Program-made: the position numbers and the translations under genes
In this document: piece by piece, positions 48,621 to 55,459 of the stretch
Numbering within the stretch: position 1 is the first letter of the stretch
Layout of the letters: every line of letters starts with the position of its first letter
The notes under the pieces: generated by a model
Told to the model about the DNA's origin: nothing
What the model saw: only the letters and a program-made list of their open reading frames with translations
Databases searched by the model: none
Origin: an uncultured Prochlorococcus sp.
GTDB taxonomy: Bacteria; Cyanobacteriota; Cyanobacteriia; PCC-6307; Cyanobiaceae
Assembly (NCBI GenBank): GCA_902617605.1
Contig: CACMXO010000002.1
Span: forward strand, 32,246-96,245
DNA: 64,000 nucleotides
Direction: 5' to 3'

Positions 48621-48758
48621 ATGTCTACCAAATCCACTCTAAAAGAAGATCATCAATCTGAGATTGAAGAAAGATCAGAAGAAGAACTTCTTGAGGAAGA
48701 AATCAGGAATCAGCAAACATTGGATAGCTTTGTTGCATCTGATAAGAACTGGAGCTGA
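48621..48758 (+). CDS. 45-residue acidic small protein
   Basis: ATG 48621 opens a frame for a very Glu-rich helix (EIEERSEEELLEEEIRNQQT) ending SFVASDKNWS. It is soluble with no motif. It is one of several micro-genes between the integrase scar and 49.7 kb. Confidence 0.5.
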   Translation: MSTKSTLKEDHQSEIEERSEEELLEEEIRNQQTLDSFVASDKNWS

Positions 48759-48785
48759 TCAAAACTTATTTATTAGGAGAAAGTT

Positions 48786-48971
48786 ATGAACTTAAATAGA
48801 TCACCATTCTCAATCTTGAATAAAGAGAGTAGAGAAATTGACTATATCAAAGGAGTTTACAAGAGAAAAATTCAAGCTGAAATTGAATCCTATAAATATC
48901 CCGAAGATGAAGATAAGAGAGATACTATCCAAGCTCAAGATATATTGATGCTTGATAGGATCTCAATTTAG
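48786..48971 (+). CDS. 61-residue hypothetical with a Shine-Dalgarno site
   Basis: The start has a good ribosome binding site, AGGAGAAAGTT before ATG, rare in this AT-rich genome. The protein, starting MNLNRSPFSILNKESREIDY, is charged and soluble. It meets the opposing 100-residue gene end to end, overlapping by 4 bases. Confidence 0.6.
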   Translation: MNLNRSPFSILNKESREIDYIKGVYKRKIQAEIESYKYPEDEDKRDTIQAQDILMLDRISI

Positions 48972-49270
48972 TTATTCTTTTTTTTCTTCTTCTTATCCTT
49001 TTTTTTCTTCTTTACCTTTTCATAAACCTCATCAGCCTTCTGTTCAATATTATCCAGCTTATTTGATAGTTCCTTTAAAGTTTCTGCTTTTCCTTCTATA
49101 ATTACGGTATTTTTTAGTTCAATAATTTTAACAGGCTCTTCTTTAACTAAGGTATCTTTTGTCTCTTCAGTTTTAATTCCAAACTTACCTTTTATAAAAT
49201 TGGCTATAAAAATAAGAACAGGTACATGGGCTAGACCACCTATTACTATTCTTGTTTCTGAATAAGCCAT
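48968..49270 (-). CDS. 100-residue membrane-anchored protein with lysine-rich tail
   Basis: One N-terminal hydrophobic segment (IGGLAHVPVLIFIANFI, about 10-26) is followed by an acidic middle part, a coiled coil around KELSNKLDNIEQKADEVY and a tail of nearly pure lysine. A helix anchor plus a basic tail suggests nucleic-acid or membrane surface contact. No family recognised. Confidence 0.6.
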   Translation of the reverse strand: MAYSETRIVIGGLAHVPVLIFIANFIKGKFGIKTEETKDTLVKEEPVKIIELKNTVIIEGKAETLKELSNKLDNIEQKADEVYEKVKKKKKDKKKKKKNN

Positions 49271-49411
49271 TTAATAGTTAAAAGTTCTGAGATATTTAAG
49301 CATAAATTTAATTTTTAAATTCGTTTTATTAAGCCAATAAATATTAGTAATCATTTCTTGATTCGTAGATCAAAAATCTTGCTATTAATTGAGTAGAGAC
49401 TTTTTTATCAA

Positions 49412-49501
49412 ATGCCATTAGACGTATTTCTAATGAACATGTGTGTTGTAGTTATAGCTCTGCTTATCAGAAGAGAAATCAAACTTAAGAAGGCTAGATA
49501 G
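49412..49501 (+). CDS. 29-residue membrane peptide
   Basis: ATG 49412 opens a frame with one hydrophobic helix (VFLMNMCVVVIALLI) and a basic end RREIKLKKAR. It is 3 bases upstream of a second membrane peptide frame. Such layout resembles host or phage small membrane proteins, but it may be non-coding. Confidence 0.4.
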   Translation: MPLDVFLMNMCVVVIALLIRREIKLKKAR

Positions 49502-49504
49502 ATT

Positions 49505-49624
49505 ATGAAGACACAAATTTTAAAAGAGCAATACATTCCAAATATTCATGCTATTACCCTTTTACTATTGCTTCTTTTATGTCTGTGGTTACCTCTAGCA
49601 CTCAGATTCCTATTAATAATTTAG
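49505..49624 (+). CDS. 39-residue membrane peptide
   Basis: ATG 49505 opens a frame whose second half is a leucine-rich helix (AITLLLLLLLCLWLPLALRF). It follows the previous peptide by 3 bases and is convergent with the ABM-like gene. No family recognised. Confidence 0.4.
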   Translation: MKTQILKEQYIPNIHAITLLLLLLLCLWLPLALRFLLII

Positions 49625-49652
49625 TCGAACTAGTGAGTTAATACCCTTATCC

Positions 49653-50042
49653 TTAAACTCTGCTATAACCAAATTTTGTTTTAAAGATCTTATATGGTAC
49701 TCCTGTTCCGTTCATGGCTTCAATAACTTTATCTCCCACAGTTCCGTAAAATTCAACAGAAAGATCAGTTCCCAGTTCAGCATGAGCCTCAAGATAAACA
49801 CCTAATGCTGGATTAGCTAAATGAGCTAGTAAAGCATCATCATTTTTATAAACTTCTGACCATACGAAACGAAGAGGGTCATCAGGATCTTGATCAAAAG
49901 TATGATGGAGCATTCCCGGTTCCTCAGCTTCAACAGCTTTATCTGTCTTATCTGCAATTTCTAAATATTCTGCAACCTTATCTTCCTTAACTTTAAGTTT
50001 TGCAAGAAGCATAAATGGAGTATCTGATCCAAAAATAGACAT
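49653..50042 (-). CDS. ABM-like small monooxygenase-fold protein
   Basis: A 129-residue soluble protein. The strand-helix-strand order with MLLAKLKVKEDKVAEYLEIAD at the start, GMLHHTFDQDP and FVWSEVYKNDDALLAHLANP matches the antibiotic biosynthesis monooxygenase (ABM) ferredoxin-like fold, which acts as a dimer without cofactor or on quinones, heme or aromatics. Here the substrate is unknown. It is the leftmost member of a minus-strand group of similar small proteins. Confidence 0.7.
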   Translation of the reverse strand: MSIFGSDTPFMLLAKLKVKEDKVAEYLEIADKTDKAVEAEEPGMLHHTFDQDPDDPLRFVWSEVYKNDDALLAHLANPALGVYLEAHAELGTDLSVEFYGTVGDKVIEAMNGTGVPYKIFKTKFGYSRV

Positions 50043-50238
50043 AAAAAAAAAGACTCTTGCGAGCCTGAGTGATGGGGATTTCTATCATGACAAATTAATT
50101 AGATACAAACAACTCCATCAATAGTTAATTTTTATTACTTACAAACACCATATGTAGTGCTAGGATTTTTAAAAAGGCTGGGTGATGGGGATTATCCCGC
50201 TTTTTGATTGGGGCGAAGCTCACGCCCTTTTTTTTATG
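50043..50238 (+). ncRNA. Candidate small RNA on the plus strand
   Basis: This 196-base stretch has no protein gene on the plus strand, yet it ends on that strand in a strong terminator. The near-identical element GTGATGGGGATT occurs twice (about 50070 and 50183). The second copy runs into GGGA-TTA-TCCC then GCTTTTT. No promoter is proved and no known sRNA family is recognised. Confidence 0.35.
50212..50238 (+). terminator. Plus-strand rho-independent terminator
   Basis: GGGCG, loop AAGCTCA, CGCCC, then an eight-base T run. On the minus strand no T run follows, so it serves a plus-strand transcript. Confidence 0.85.
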
Positions 50239-50383
50239 GGTATAACTTTTTAATAGCTTCTTGTTGTTCTTGTTTTTTTATTTCTTCAGCATCATAAACA
50301 GGACAGGTATTCTGATTAAGTGATGAGAAAAAAACACTTTTTTTAAAACGTTTGAATATAGGAGTCAATAGTAAACGTTTCAT
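50234..50383 (-). CDS. 49-residue basic/acidic micro-protein
   Basis: ATG 50383 overlaps the stop of the upstream secreted-protein gene (ATGA), suggesting coupling. The peptide starts MKRLLLTPIFKRFKKSVFF, then NQNTCPVYDAEEIKKQEQQE. No clear membrane helix. Its 3' end touches the T run of the plus-strand terminator. Confidence 0.5.
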   Translation of the reverse strand: MKRLLLTPIFKRFKKSVFFSSLNQNTCPVYDAEEIKKQEQQEAIKKLYP

Positions 50384-50883
50384 TTTTTATATTTGCTTAA
50401 TTGCTCAAACATACTTAAATACTGCAGAGGAAACACGCTGGTTAAATTTTCTATTCTCTCTTCATCTAATTCAACACCCTCTGGTAATTTTTTTACTAGC
50501 TTTGGAATAGCTTTTTTTGTTTCTTCTTTGCAGAAGTTAATTCTATAAGTAGCTTCTTTTTTTATATTCGTTTTAATTAACCCATCTTTTTCAAGCATTG
50601 ATTTTAAATCAAGATTATTTCCTTTCAAAAGAGCAATTAAAACAGTATCTGAAATTTTTAAAGCTTCTGCAGGTTCTTTATCTTTGTTTATTCCAAAAAT
50701 CCAGGTACAGGCACCAACTCCTAATGCTCTTGCGATACAATCATCATTTCCAATTTCATTACAAGGTAATCTAAAAGACTCCTCAATTTTTTTTAAATCA
50801 TATCCATTATCACCTTCTGGAAAACCTGCTTTAGCCGAAAAAGGAAATAATAATAATATTGCAGGAAGAATTAAGCTTTTCAC
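50380..50883 (-). CDS. Secreted cysteine-containing protein, unknown
   Basis: A 167-residue protein with a clear signal peptide (LILPAILLLFPFSAKAG, cleavage after AKA). The mature part has four cysteines (near residues 40, 49, 58 and 117) and a charged helical C-terminus. Likely periplasmic. It abuts DUF3764-like upstream (0 bases) and overlaps the micro-gene downstream. No family recognised. Confidence 0.7.
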   Translation of the reverse strand: MKSLILPAILLLFPFSAKAGFPEGDNGYDLKKIEESFRLPCNEIGNDDCIARALGVGACTWIFGINKDKEPAEALKISDTVLIALLKGNNLDLKSMLEKDGLIKTNIKKEATYRINFCKEETKKAIPKLVKKLPEGVELDEERIENLTSVFPLQYLSMFEQLSKYKK

Positions 50884-51162
50884 TTAAAAATAACTGGATA
50901 TAACCGTTGAATCGTAAATATGACCTGCACTCTCAATTAATGGTTTCACTGCTGGATCTTCAAACATAGATATTGATTTACCTTCTTCACCTTGCTCAAT
51001 AAGAATTACACTTGTTGGATCATCTTTCTTTACACCTTTGTATAAGCAAATAATTCCACGCTCTTTATTCATTTGTATATTTTCTTCGCTGTCATAAACC
51101 GCAGCCCAATCTTCAAAAGGTACGCTAATTTTGAATGTGAAAACGGTAGTTTCAAGAGACAT
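50884..51162 (-). CDS. DUF3764-like ferredoxin-fold small protein
   Basis: A 92-residue protein starting MSLETTVFTFKISVPFEDWAAVYDSEE. The pattern strand, helix, CLYKGVKKDDPTSVILIEQG and FEDPAVKPLIESAG is that of DUF3764, common in marine picocyanobacteria and probably an ABM-like fold. Assigned from memory. It shares the transcript with the secreted protein. Confidence 0.6.
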   Translation of the reverse strand: MSLETTVFTFKISVPFEDWAAVYDSEENIQMNKERGIICLYKGVKKDDPTSVILIEQGEEGKSISMFEDPAVKPLIESAGHIYDSTVISSYF

Positions 51163-51209
51163 AATAAAAAGAAGCTAGTTGCTCTCTATTCTAGATAGAC
51201 TGTCAATAA

Positions 51210-51557
51210 TCAAGAAAAAACTGGTGGATAAGGTGTTTGGCCATTCATTAATGCTGTGTCAATTGGTTTACAGATATTCATCAGAGCATCTTGTCCGAAA
51301 CCTGGACCAGAAGGACCGTCTATAAACTCCTGAAACTCTTCAGCTGAAATACCGTCTTTTACTTCCCAAAAACAATATACAGGACCAGTTTTAGTTACGG
51401 CATTTGCAGAATGGTTAAAAAATCCTTTTTCTTTATTAGCTGCAACCGCATCATCCCATCCACCACCTGGTGACATTGCCGCATAAGCTGTTTCCCACCA
51501 TTTTTCAGCTTTTCCTGCCTTAAATTCATGATGAACAATGTAAAAAGTTGATGCCAT
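51210..51557 (-). CDS. 115-residue ferredoxin-like fold protein, unknown
   Basis: Soluble protein beginning MASTFYIVHHEFKAGKAEKWWE; the middle part GFFNHSANAVTKTGPVYCFWEVKDG suggests two strand-helix-strand halves as in ABM or DUF3764 proteins. No signal or membrane segment. Start and composition are coding-like. The substrate is unknown. Confidence 0.65.
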   Translation of the reverse strand: MASTFYIVHHEFKAGKAEKWWETAYAAMSPGGGWDDAVAANKEKGFFNHSANAVTKTGPVYCFWEVKDGISAEEFQEFIDGPSGPGFGQDALMNICKPIDTALMNGQTPYPPVFS

Positions 51558-51628
51558 AAAAATAATATTTAAACTGCTAATAAAGTTACTTCATATAAGT
51601 AAAGGGAAGATTAATTTATTTTGAATTC

Positions 51629-51658
51629 CTAAATAAAAAGGGGGCTAAAAGCCCCCAG
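51629..51658 (-). terminator. Minus-strand rho-independent terminator
   Basis: On the minus strand GGGGGC-TTTTA-GCCCCC is followed by TTTTTATTT. The exact 6-bp stem occupies 51640-51645 and 51651-51656. It ends the transcript of the 117-residue gene and separates it from the 115-residue gene. Confidence 0.85.
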
Positions 51659-51687
51659 CGATCGACTGTCAATATATACAATCTAAA

Positions 51688-52041
51688 TCAGAATCCAGAT
51701 ATTGCTTCATAGAAATCAGCGTCTGGCAGTATTTCCTTCAAGGGTTCAATCTCCTTGGCAGGGCCTTGGACCTGCACAGTAATATCTGACACTTCAAAAA
51801 GCTTAGGAATCATATGTCCCATATTTTTGAGATGAAATAAAGCGGCGGCACCATCTTTATATGCCTCTCTTACATAAGCCTTATCTGACCCGGATTTAGT
51901 GATATTAAAAAAAAGGCAGTCAGGTTCATTAGCTTTTGTCAGTACCAAAATTTCTTCTAAAAGAGCTATGCACTGGTCCATCTTCCCATCCTTGATTGTG
52001 AAGTGGGGATGGATAGAAACCATGGATGTATCGAGCGACAT
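51688..52041 (-). CDS. ABM-like small monooxygenase-fold protein
   Basis: A 117-residue protein starting MSLDTSMVSIHPHFTIKDGKMDQCIALLEEIL. The middle NEPDCLFFNITKSGSDKAYVREAYKDGAAALFHLKN has the ABM pattern of paired strand and helix with a conserved acidic EAY segment. Function unknown; it is the top member of the minus-strand group and has its own terminator. Confidence 0.65.
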   Translation of the reverse strand: MSLDTSMVSIHPHFTIKDGKMDQCIALLEEILVLTKANEPDCLFFNITKSGSDKAYVREAYKDGAAALFHLKNMGHMIPKLFEVSDITVQVQGPAKEIEPLKEILPDADFYEAISGF

Positions 52042-52181
52042 GAATTTATAGATATTTCTCCTATCTTTTTAGCAACTAATCTTGATAAACAGGTTAAAAA
52101 TATAGATTATCTAAAAATTAAGAATTTTAATTTGGTATCGCATGTACCGTTTATACGTTTTTTGAAAGCTATTAATTGGAT

Positions 52182-52364
52182 ATGAGTTATTTTGCTGAAC
52201 CAAACCATATTGAATATGATGCATGGTTCGATGAAAACATCGACCCAGTGGATCTTGTTAATTACTCAGATGAAAAGGAGTTCAGTGATTCGGTACACTT
52301 TAAGTTCCATAAGATGTCCACTAGAAATTTAACGATTGGTTCTTCTGATAATTTTCACTGGTAA
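52182..52364 (+). CDS. Small acidic hypothetical
   Basis: A 60-residue frame from ATG 52182 (MSYFAEPNHIEYDAWFDENID). A TTG two codons earlier could extend it. It is acidic and soluble with no motif. It is divergent from the ABM-like gene, with a 140-base shared upstream region. Confidence 0.55.
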   Translation: MSYFAEPNHIEYDAWFDENIDPVDLVNYSDEKEFSDSVHFKFHKMSTRNLTIGSSDNFHW

Positions 52365-52391
52365 GTAAAAGATTTTTCACTCCATAGATAG

Positions 52392-52769
52392 TTATGCAGA
52401 ATATGTTCCATCACTTTCTCTTCGTGCCTTAGCTAATACAATTTCATCTACAACTTTTTCAATCATGTAAGCACTCTTTTTACCAAAGCATTTTTCTTTT
52501 TTTATACTCTCAAAATCATTTGGGATTAAAGTATTATTTTCACAACAATCGCATTTAATATCAATTTTCATACCTCTGAAAACCTCCAAAGCTCTAGAAA
52601 AAATCCATTGCTGAACTGAAATACTTTCCCAACTATCAAAATTAGACCATTCATCAAAATCCCTATTAAGGATGCCTTTTAATCCATCAGCCTGATTTAC
52701 ATATACTAAATGTGAATCTTTTCTTGGTTCATCATTAATACCAATTGTTTTGACAGAATTTTGATTCAT
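52392..52769 (-). CDS. 125-residue hypothetical with Cys motif
   Basis: Soluble protein with DIKCDCCENN in the middle (three cysteines close together) and a helical C-terminus with YMIEKVVDEIVLAKARRES. The cysteine group may bind a metal. No family recognised. Confidence 0.65.
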   Translation of the reverse strand: MNQNSVKTIGINDEPRKDSHLVYVNQADGLKGILNRDFDEWSNFDSWESISVQQWIFSRALEVFRGMKIDIKCDCCENNTLIPNDFESIKKEKCFGKKSAYMIEKVVDEIVLAKARRESDGTYSA

Positions 52770-52839
52770 TAAATATAGATTGATTGAGTAGCCTTATAAA
52801 TCTAGAGGATAATTTCAAAAATATAAACAAAAAAATGTC

Positions 52840-53307
52840 TCAAATAAGATCATTAATTGCTTTATCCAATCTAGAAGTATGATTTGTATTTCTGAGTAAT
52901 TCAAAATCCTTAAAATCAAAGCCCGGTCCAACACAACAACTCACTAAAGTAAATTCGCCTGTACTTTTTGCAGCTTGCCAATATCCAGATGGGATCATTT
53001 CTACTGGATTATTGGAATCTAAAATTAAATTTCTTATTAACTTATTATCATTATCTAGGCACCATAAATTCAGAGGATCACCCCTTAAATAAATCCAAAT
53101 TTCATCTGCATTTTTTACTCTGTGCCAAGCACTTTTTGCATCTCTCTCCAAAAGATAATAAATTCCCGTAATAAAGTTTCTACTTTGGCCATCTTCCCTT
53201 ATTAAAGAATTCTCACTCCTTACTATCTCTCTAAACCATCCACCCTCAGGATGAGGAGATAAATTGAATTGTTTAATTATTTCTATGTTTTTTTTATTAG
53301 GATTCAC
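52840..53307 (-). CDS. Cupin superfamily protein (DUF985)
   Basis: A 155-residue cupin. The DUF985 opening LSPHPEGGWFREI is present, followed by FITGIYYLL, SAWHRVKNADEIWIYLRGDPL with the metal-type histidine, and VEMIPSGYWQAAKST. Cupins of this group are often epimerase-like or unknown; no substrate is known. Length is normal. Confidence 0.88.
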   Translation of the reverse strand: MNPNKKNIEIIKQFNLSPHPEGGWFREIVRSENSLIREDGQSRNFITGIYYLLERDAKSAWHRVKNADEIWIYLRGDPLNLWCLDNDNKLIRNLILDSNNPVEMIPSGYWQAAKSTGEFTLVSCCVGPGFDFKDFELLRNTNHTSRLDKAINDLI

Positions 53308-53389
53308 ATCACAAAATATCTTTTAAATTTCTCTTATACTTAAAAGTAAACTGAAAAAAAAATCAAAATAAACTATATTTTCTAAAAAC

Positions 53390-53533
53390 TTAAGCACAAA
53401 TAACTGACAAATCTACAAAATTTTTATTTTCATCTGCTAGTTCAGTAATGATTCTATTGAGCCATTCAGAGGTGGTTTCACAATAGCCTACATTTAAGAT
53501 AGTTTTTTGCTTTGCTGTTTCTTCTTTATTCAT
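53390..53533 (-). CDS. 47-residue hypothetical
   Basis: ATG 53533 opens a frame starting MNKEETAKQKTILNVGYCETTSEWLNR. Helical and soluble, with cysteines at 18 and 46. No family recognised. It lies on the same strand as the cupin gene. Confidence 0.45.
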   Translation of the reverse strand: MNKEETAKQKTILNVGYCETTSEWLNRIITELADENKNFVDLSVICA

Positions 53534-53715
53534 AATTAAAGTATTTTTATATAAATTAGTCTTTAATTAAATCTATGTGAATAAGTCTTAATTACTATCT
53601 ATTTTAAAAAGTTGTATTTAATACATATTTAAGAACTGCTAGTAAACAATTAAAATTAAATCGTTGACAAGAAAATGTATACAAGTAAGAGTAGAAAAAA
53701 TTTATTATTTAACCT

Positions 53716-53901
53716 ATGAATAACATCAAGATTGAGGAATTGATGAAAGTAAGGTTCGATGGTATTGCGAATAGGATTGGGCAATTAAGCAAAAGGGAAA
53801 GTGAGTCTTTATTACTTGAGCATCTTGAGTGGTTGGAGGGAGGATGGGAGACTGAAGAAATATTATTTTTAAAAAAGCCTTACAGAAAATGGTGGTTCTA
53901 A
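53716..53901 (+). CDS. 61-residue hypothetical
   Basis: Starts MNNIKIEELMKVRFDGIANRI and ends KKPYRKWWF; helical, charged, soluble. It converges with thiD, with 18 bases between stops. I recall similar short proteins in picocyanobacteria but know no function. Confidence 0.55.
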   Translation: MNNIKIEELMKVRFDGIANRIGQLSKRESESLLLEHLEWLEGGWETEEILFLKKPYRKWWF

Positions 53902-53919
53902 CTCCACTTTTATAAATAA

Positions 53920-54699
53920 TTAATGATGGCCTAAGGGACCAGGGCCAGATCCTATTTTATAAGAATTTTCTAAAGATTTCTCAACAAATAATTTCGCTTT
54001 TTGTATGGAATCAAATAGATCAAAACCTAAAGCTTTGTAACCACAAATAGCAGCACTCAAAGTACAACCGCTACCATGTGTATTTTTTGTATTTATAAAA
54101 TTATTAAATAGCCACTCTTTTCTACCATTTAAGTCAAGAAAAAAATCCTTCCCTTTCATATCTTTTAAACCGCCACCTTTTATAAGTACTGCTTTAGCTC
54201 CAAGACCAATAATTTTTCTTGCTGAATTTTCGATATCTTCTTTACTCGTTATTTCTAAACCAGAAAGCAGATTTGCTTCATAAATATTTGGAGTTACCAA
54301 ATCAGCAATTGGTAATAAGAGTTTTTTATAAGCATTAATAGCAGAATCCTCCAGTAATTTAGAACCAGTTCTTGTAACCATTACTGGATCAATAATTTTT
54401 GTAATTTTGTATGTATTTAATTTTAAAAAAGTATCATTAATTATCCTTTCATTTAATAACATTCCAGTTTTTAAGGCATCAATACCAAAATCAGCAAATA
54501 AAGTATCTAACTGATTTAATAAAGTATTCTTCTCTACTGGTTGAACGCATGTAACATCTATACTATTTTGTGCGGTAATACATGTAATAACAGAACATCC
54601 ATGCACTTTAAGGGCCATGAAAGTTCTCAAGTCAGCCTGTATGCCTGCTCCACCCCCGGAGTCACTACCGCCTATTGAAAGTGCTATTTTAGAATACAT
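53920..54699 (-). CDS. thiD: Hydroxymethylpyrimidine/phosphomethylpyrimidine kinase
   Basis: Phosphorylates HMP and HMP-P for thiamine diphosphate synthesis. The 259-residue ribokinase-fold protein has SIGGSDSGGGAGIQADLRTF at the start, LLPIADLVTPNIYEANLL and the catalytic anion hole motif TKNTHGSGCTLSAAI. Length is normal. It is 49 bases downstream of tenA on the same strand. No TPP riboswitch was found upstream of either gene. Confidence 0.96.
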   Translation of the reverse strand: MYSKIALSIGGSDSGGGAGIQADLRTFMALKVHGCSVITCITAQNSIDVTCVQPVEKNTLLNQLDTLFADFGIDALKTGMLLNERIINDTFLKLNTYKITKIIDPVMVTRTGSKLLEDSAINAYKKLLLPIADLVTPNIYEANLLSGLEITSKEDIENSARKIIGLGAKAVLIKGGGLKDMKGKDFFLDLNGRKEWLFNNFINTKNTHGSGCTLSAAICGYKALGFDLFDSIQKAKLFVEKSLENSYKIGSGPGPLGHH

Positions 54700-54748
54700 A
54701 ATTTATTAACTTGTTTTTGAAAGTACTATAAGTAAATTTTAATTTAAA

Positions 54749-55372
54749 TCAGAAATCTGAATATGCATTAAAAAAATCTAACTCCAATTCCATAGCTCTC
54801 CTGTATAAATATTTAGCCTGATTAATATCATATTTTTCTTTATTAGTCTCAATAAGAATTTCAAGTGAATCTGCTAGCTTTTCAAAGCTCTCATCAGAAT
54901 AAGTAATTATCCATTCTTTATATTTAGTGTCAAAATCCCCCTCATACAAACTTTTTCCTATCCAAGAATAAAGTCGCATACATGGAGTCATTGCAAACAT
55001 TATTTCAACGGAGCTAAGTCTTTTGGAAGTATCATCAAGAAAATCTGTATAATTTTTAGTGGCTTTTTTTATATAGTTATTAGACAAATCAATGTCCCAT
55101 TCTTTTGCATACGTTTCATGAAGTATTAACTCCTCTGAAACGCCCATTAACAGTTCACTTAACTTCCTTATTGAGTACTTATCTTTTGATTTGGAAACAG
55201 CAAGACCATAAGCCTTAGCAAAAGTCTCTAAAAAGAAATAATCTTGAGCTAAATATTCTTGAAATATATTTTTAGGGAGACTTCCATTCTTTAAACCTTG
55301 AACAAATTTTGTATTTAAACTTAGTAAAGCAATCTCATAATTATCCTCCCAAAGTTTTTTTGTTATTTTCAT
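54749..55372 (-). CDS. tenA: Aminopyrimidine aminohydrolase (thiaminase II), TenA
   Basis: Hydrolyses aminopyrimidine breakdown products of thiamine so HMP can be re-used. The 207-residue helical protein has the catalytic cysteine Cys131 in FAMTPCMRLYSWIG, and the substrate aspartate is likely Asp44 in LAQDYFFLETFA. With thiD it forms a pyrimidine salvage pair. The gene is divergent from a photolyase gene, with an 87-base intergenic region. Confidence 0.93.
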   Translation of the reverse strand: MKITKKLWEDNYEIALLSLNTKFVQGLKNGSLPKNIFQEYLAQDYFFLETFAKAYGLAVSKSKDKYSIRKLSELLMGVSEELILHETYAKEWDIDLSNNYIKKATKNYTDFLDDTSKRLSSVEIMFAMTPCMRLYSWIGKSLYEGDFDTKYKEWIITYSDESFEKLADSLEILIETNKEKYDINQAKYLYRRAMELELDFFNAYSDF

Positions 55373-55459
55373 TTTTTTGATTTTTTAGTTATTCTAAAAT
55401 TTTTTATATTTTTTACCTACAAACTTAATCTTATTTTTCTAGGATTAAAAGAAAAAATT

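Noticed and set aside
47615..52000. Second attachment-site copy of the tRNA-Thr 3' end
   Set aside because: I looked for a repeat of the T-arm and acceptor sequence to the right and saw none; a short or decayed copy could be missed by eye.
55373..55459. TPP riboswitch ahead of tenA-thiD
   Set aside because: The 87-base region is AT-rich and lacks the CTGAGA and ACC..GAT type conserved blocks.
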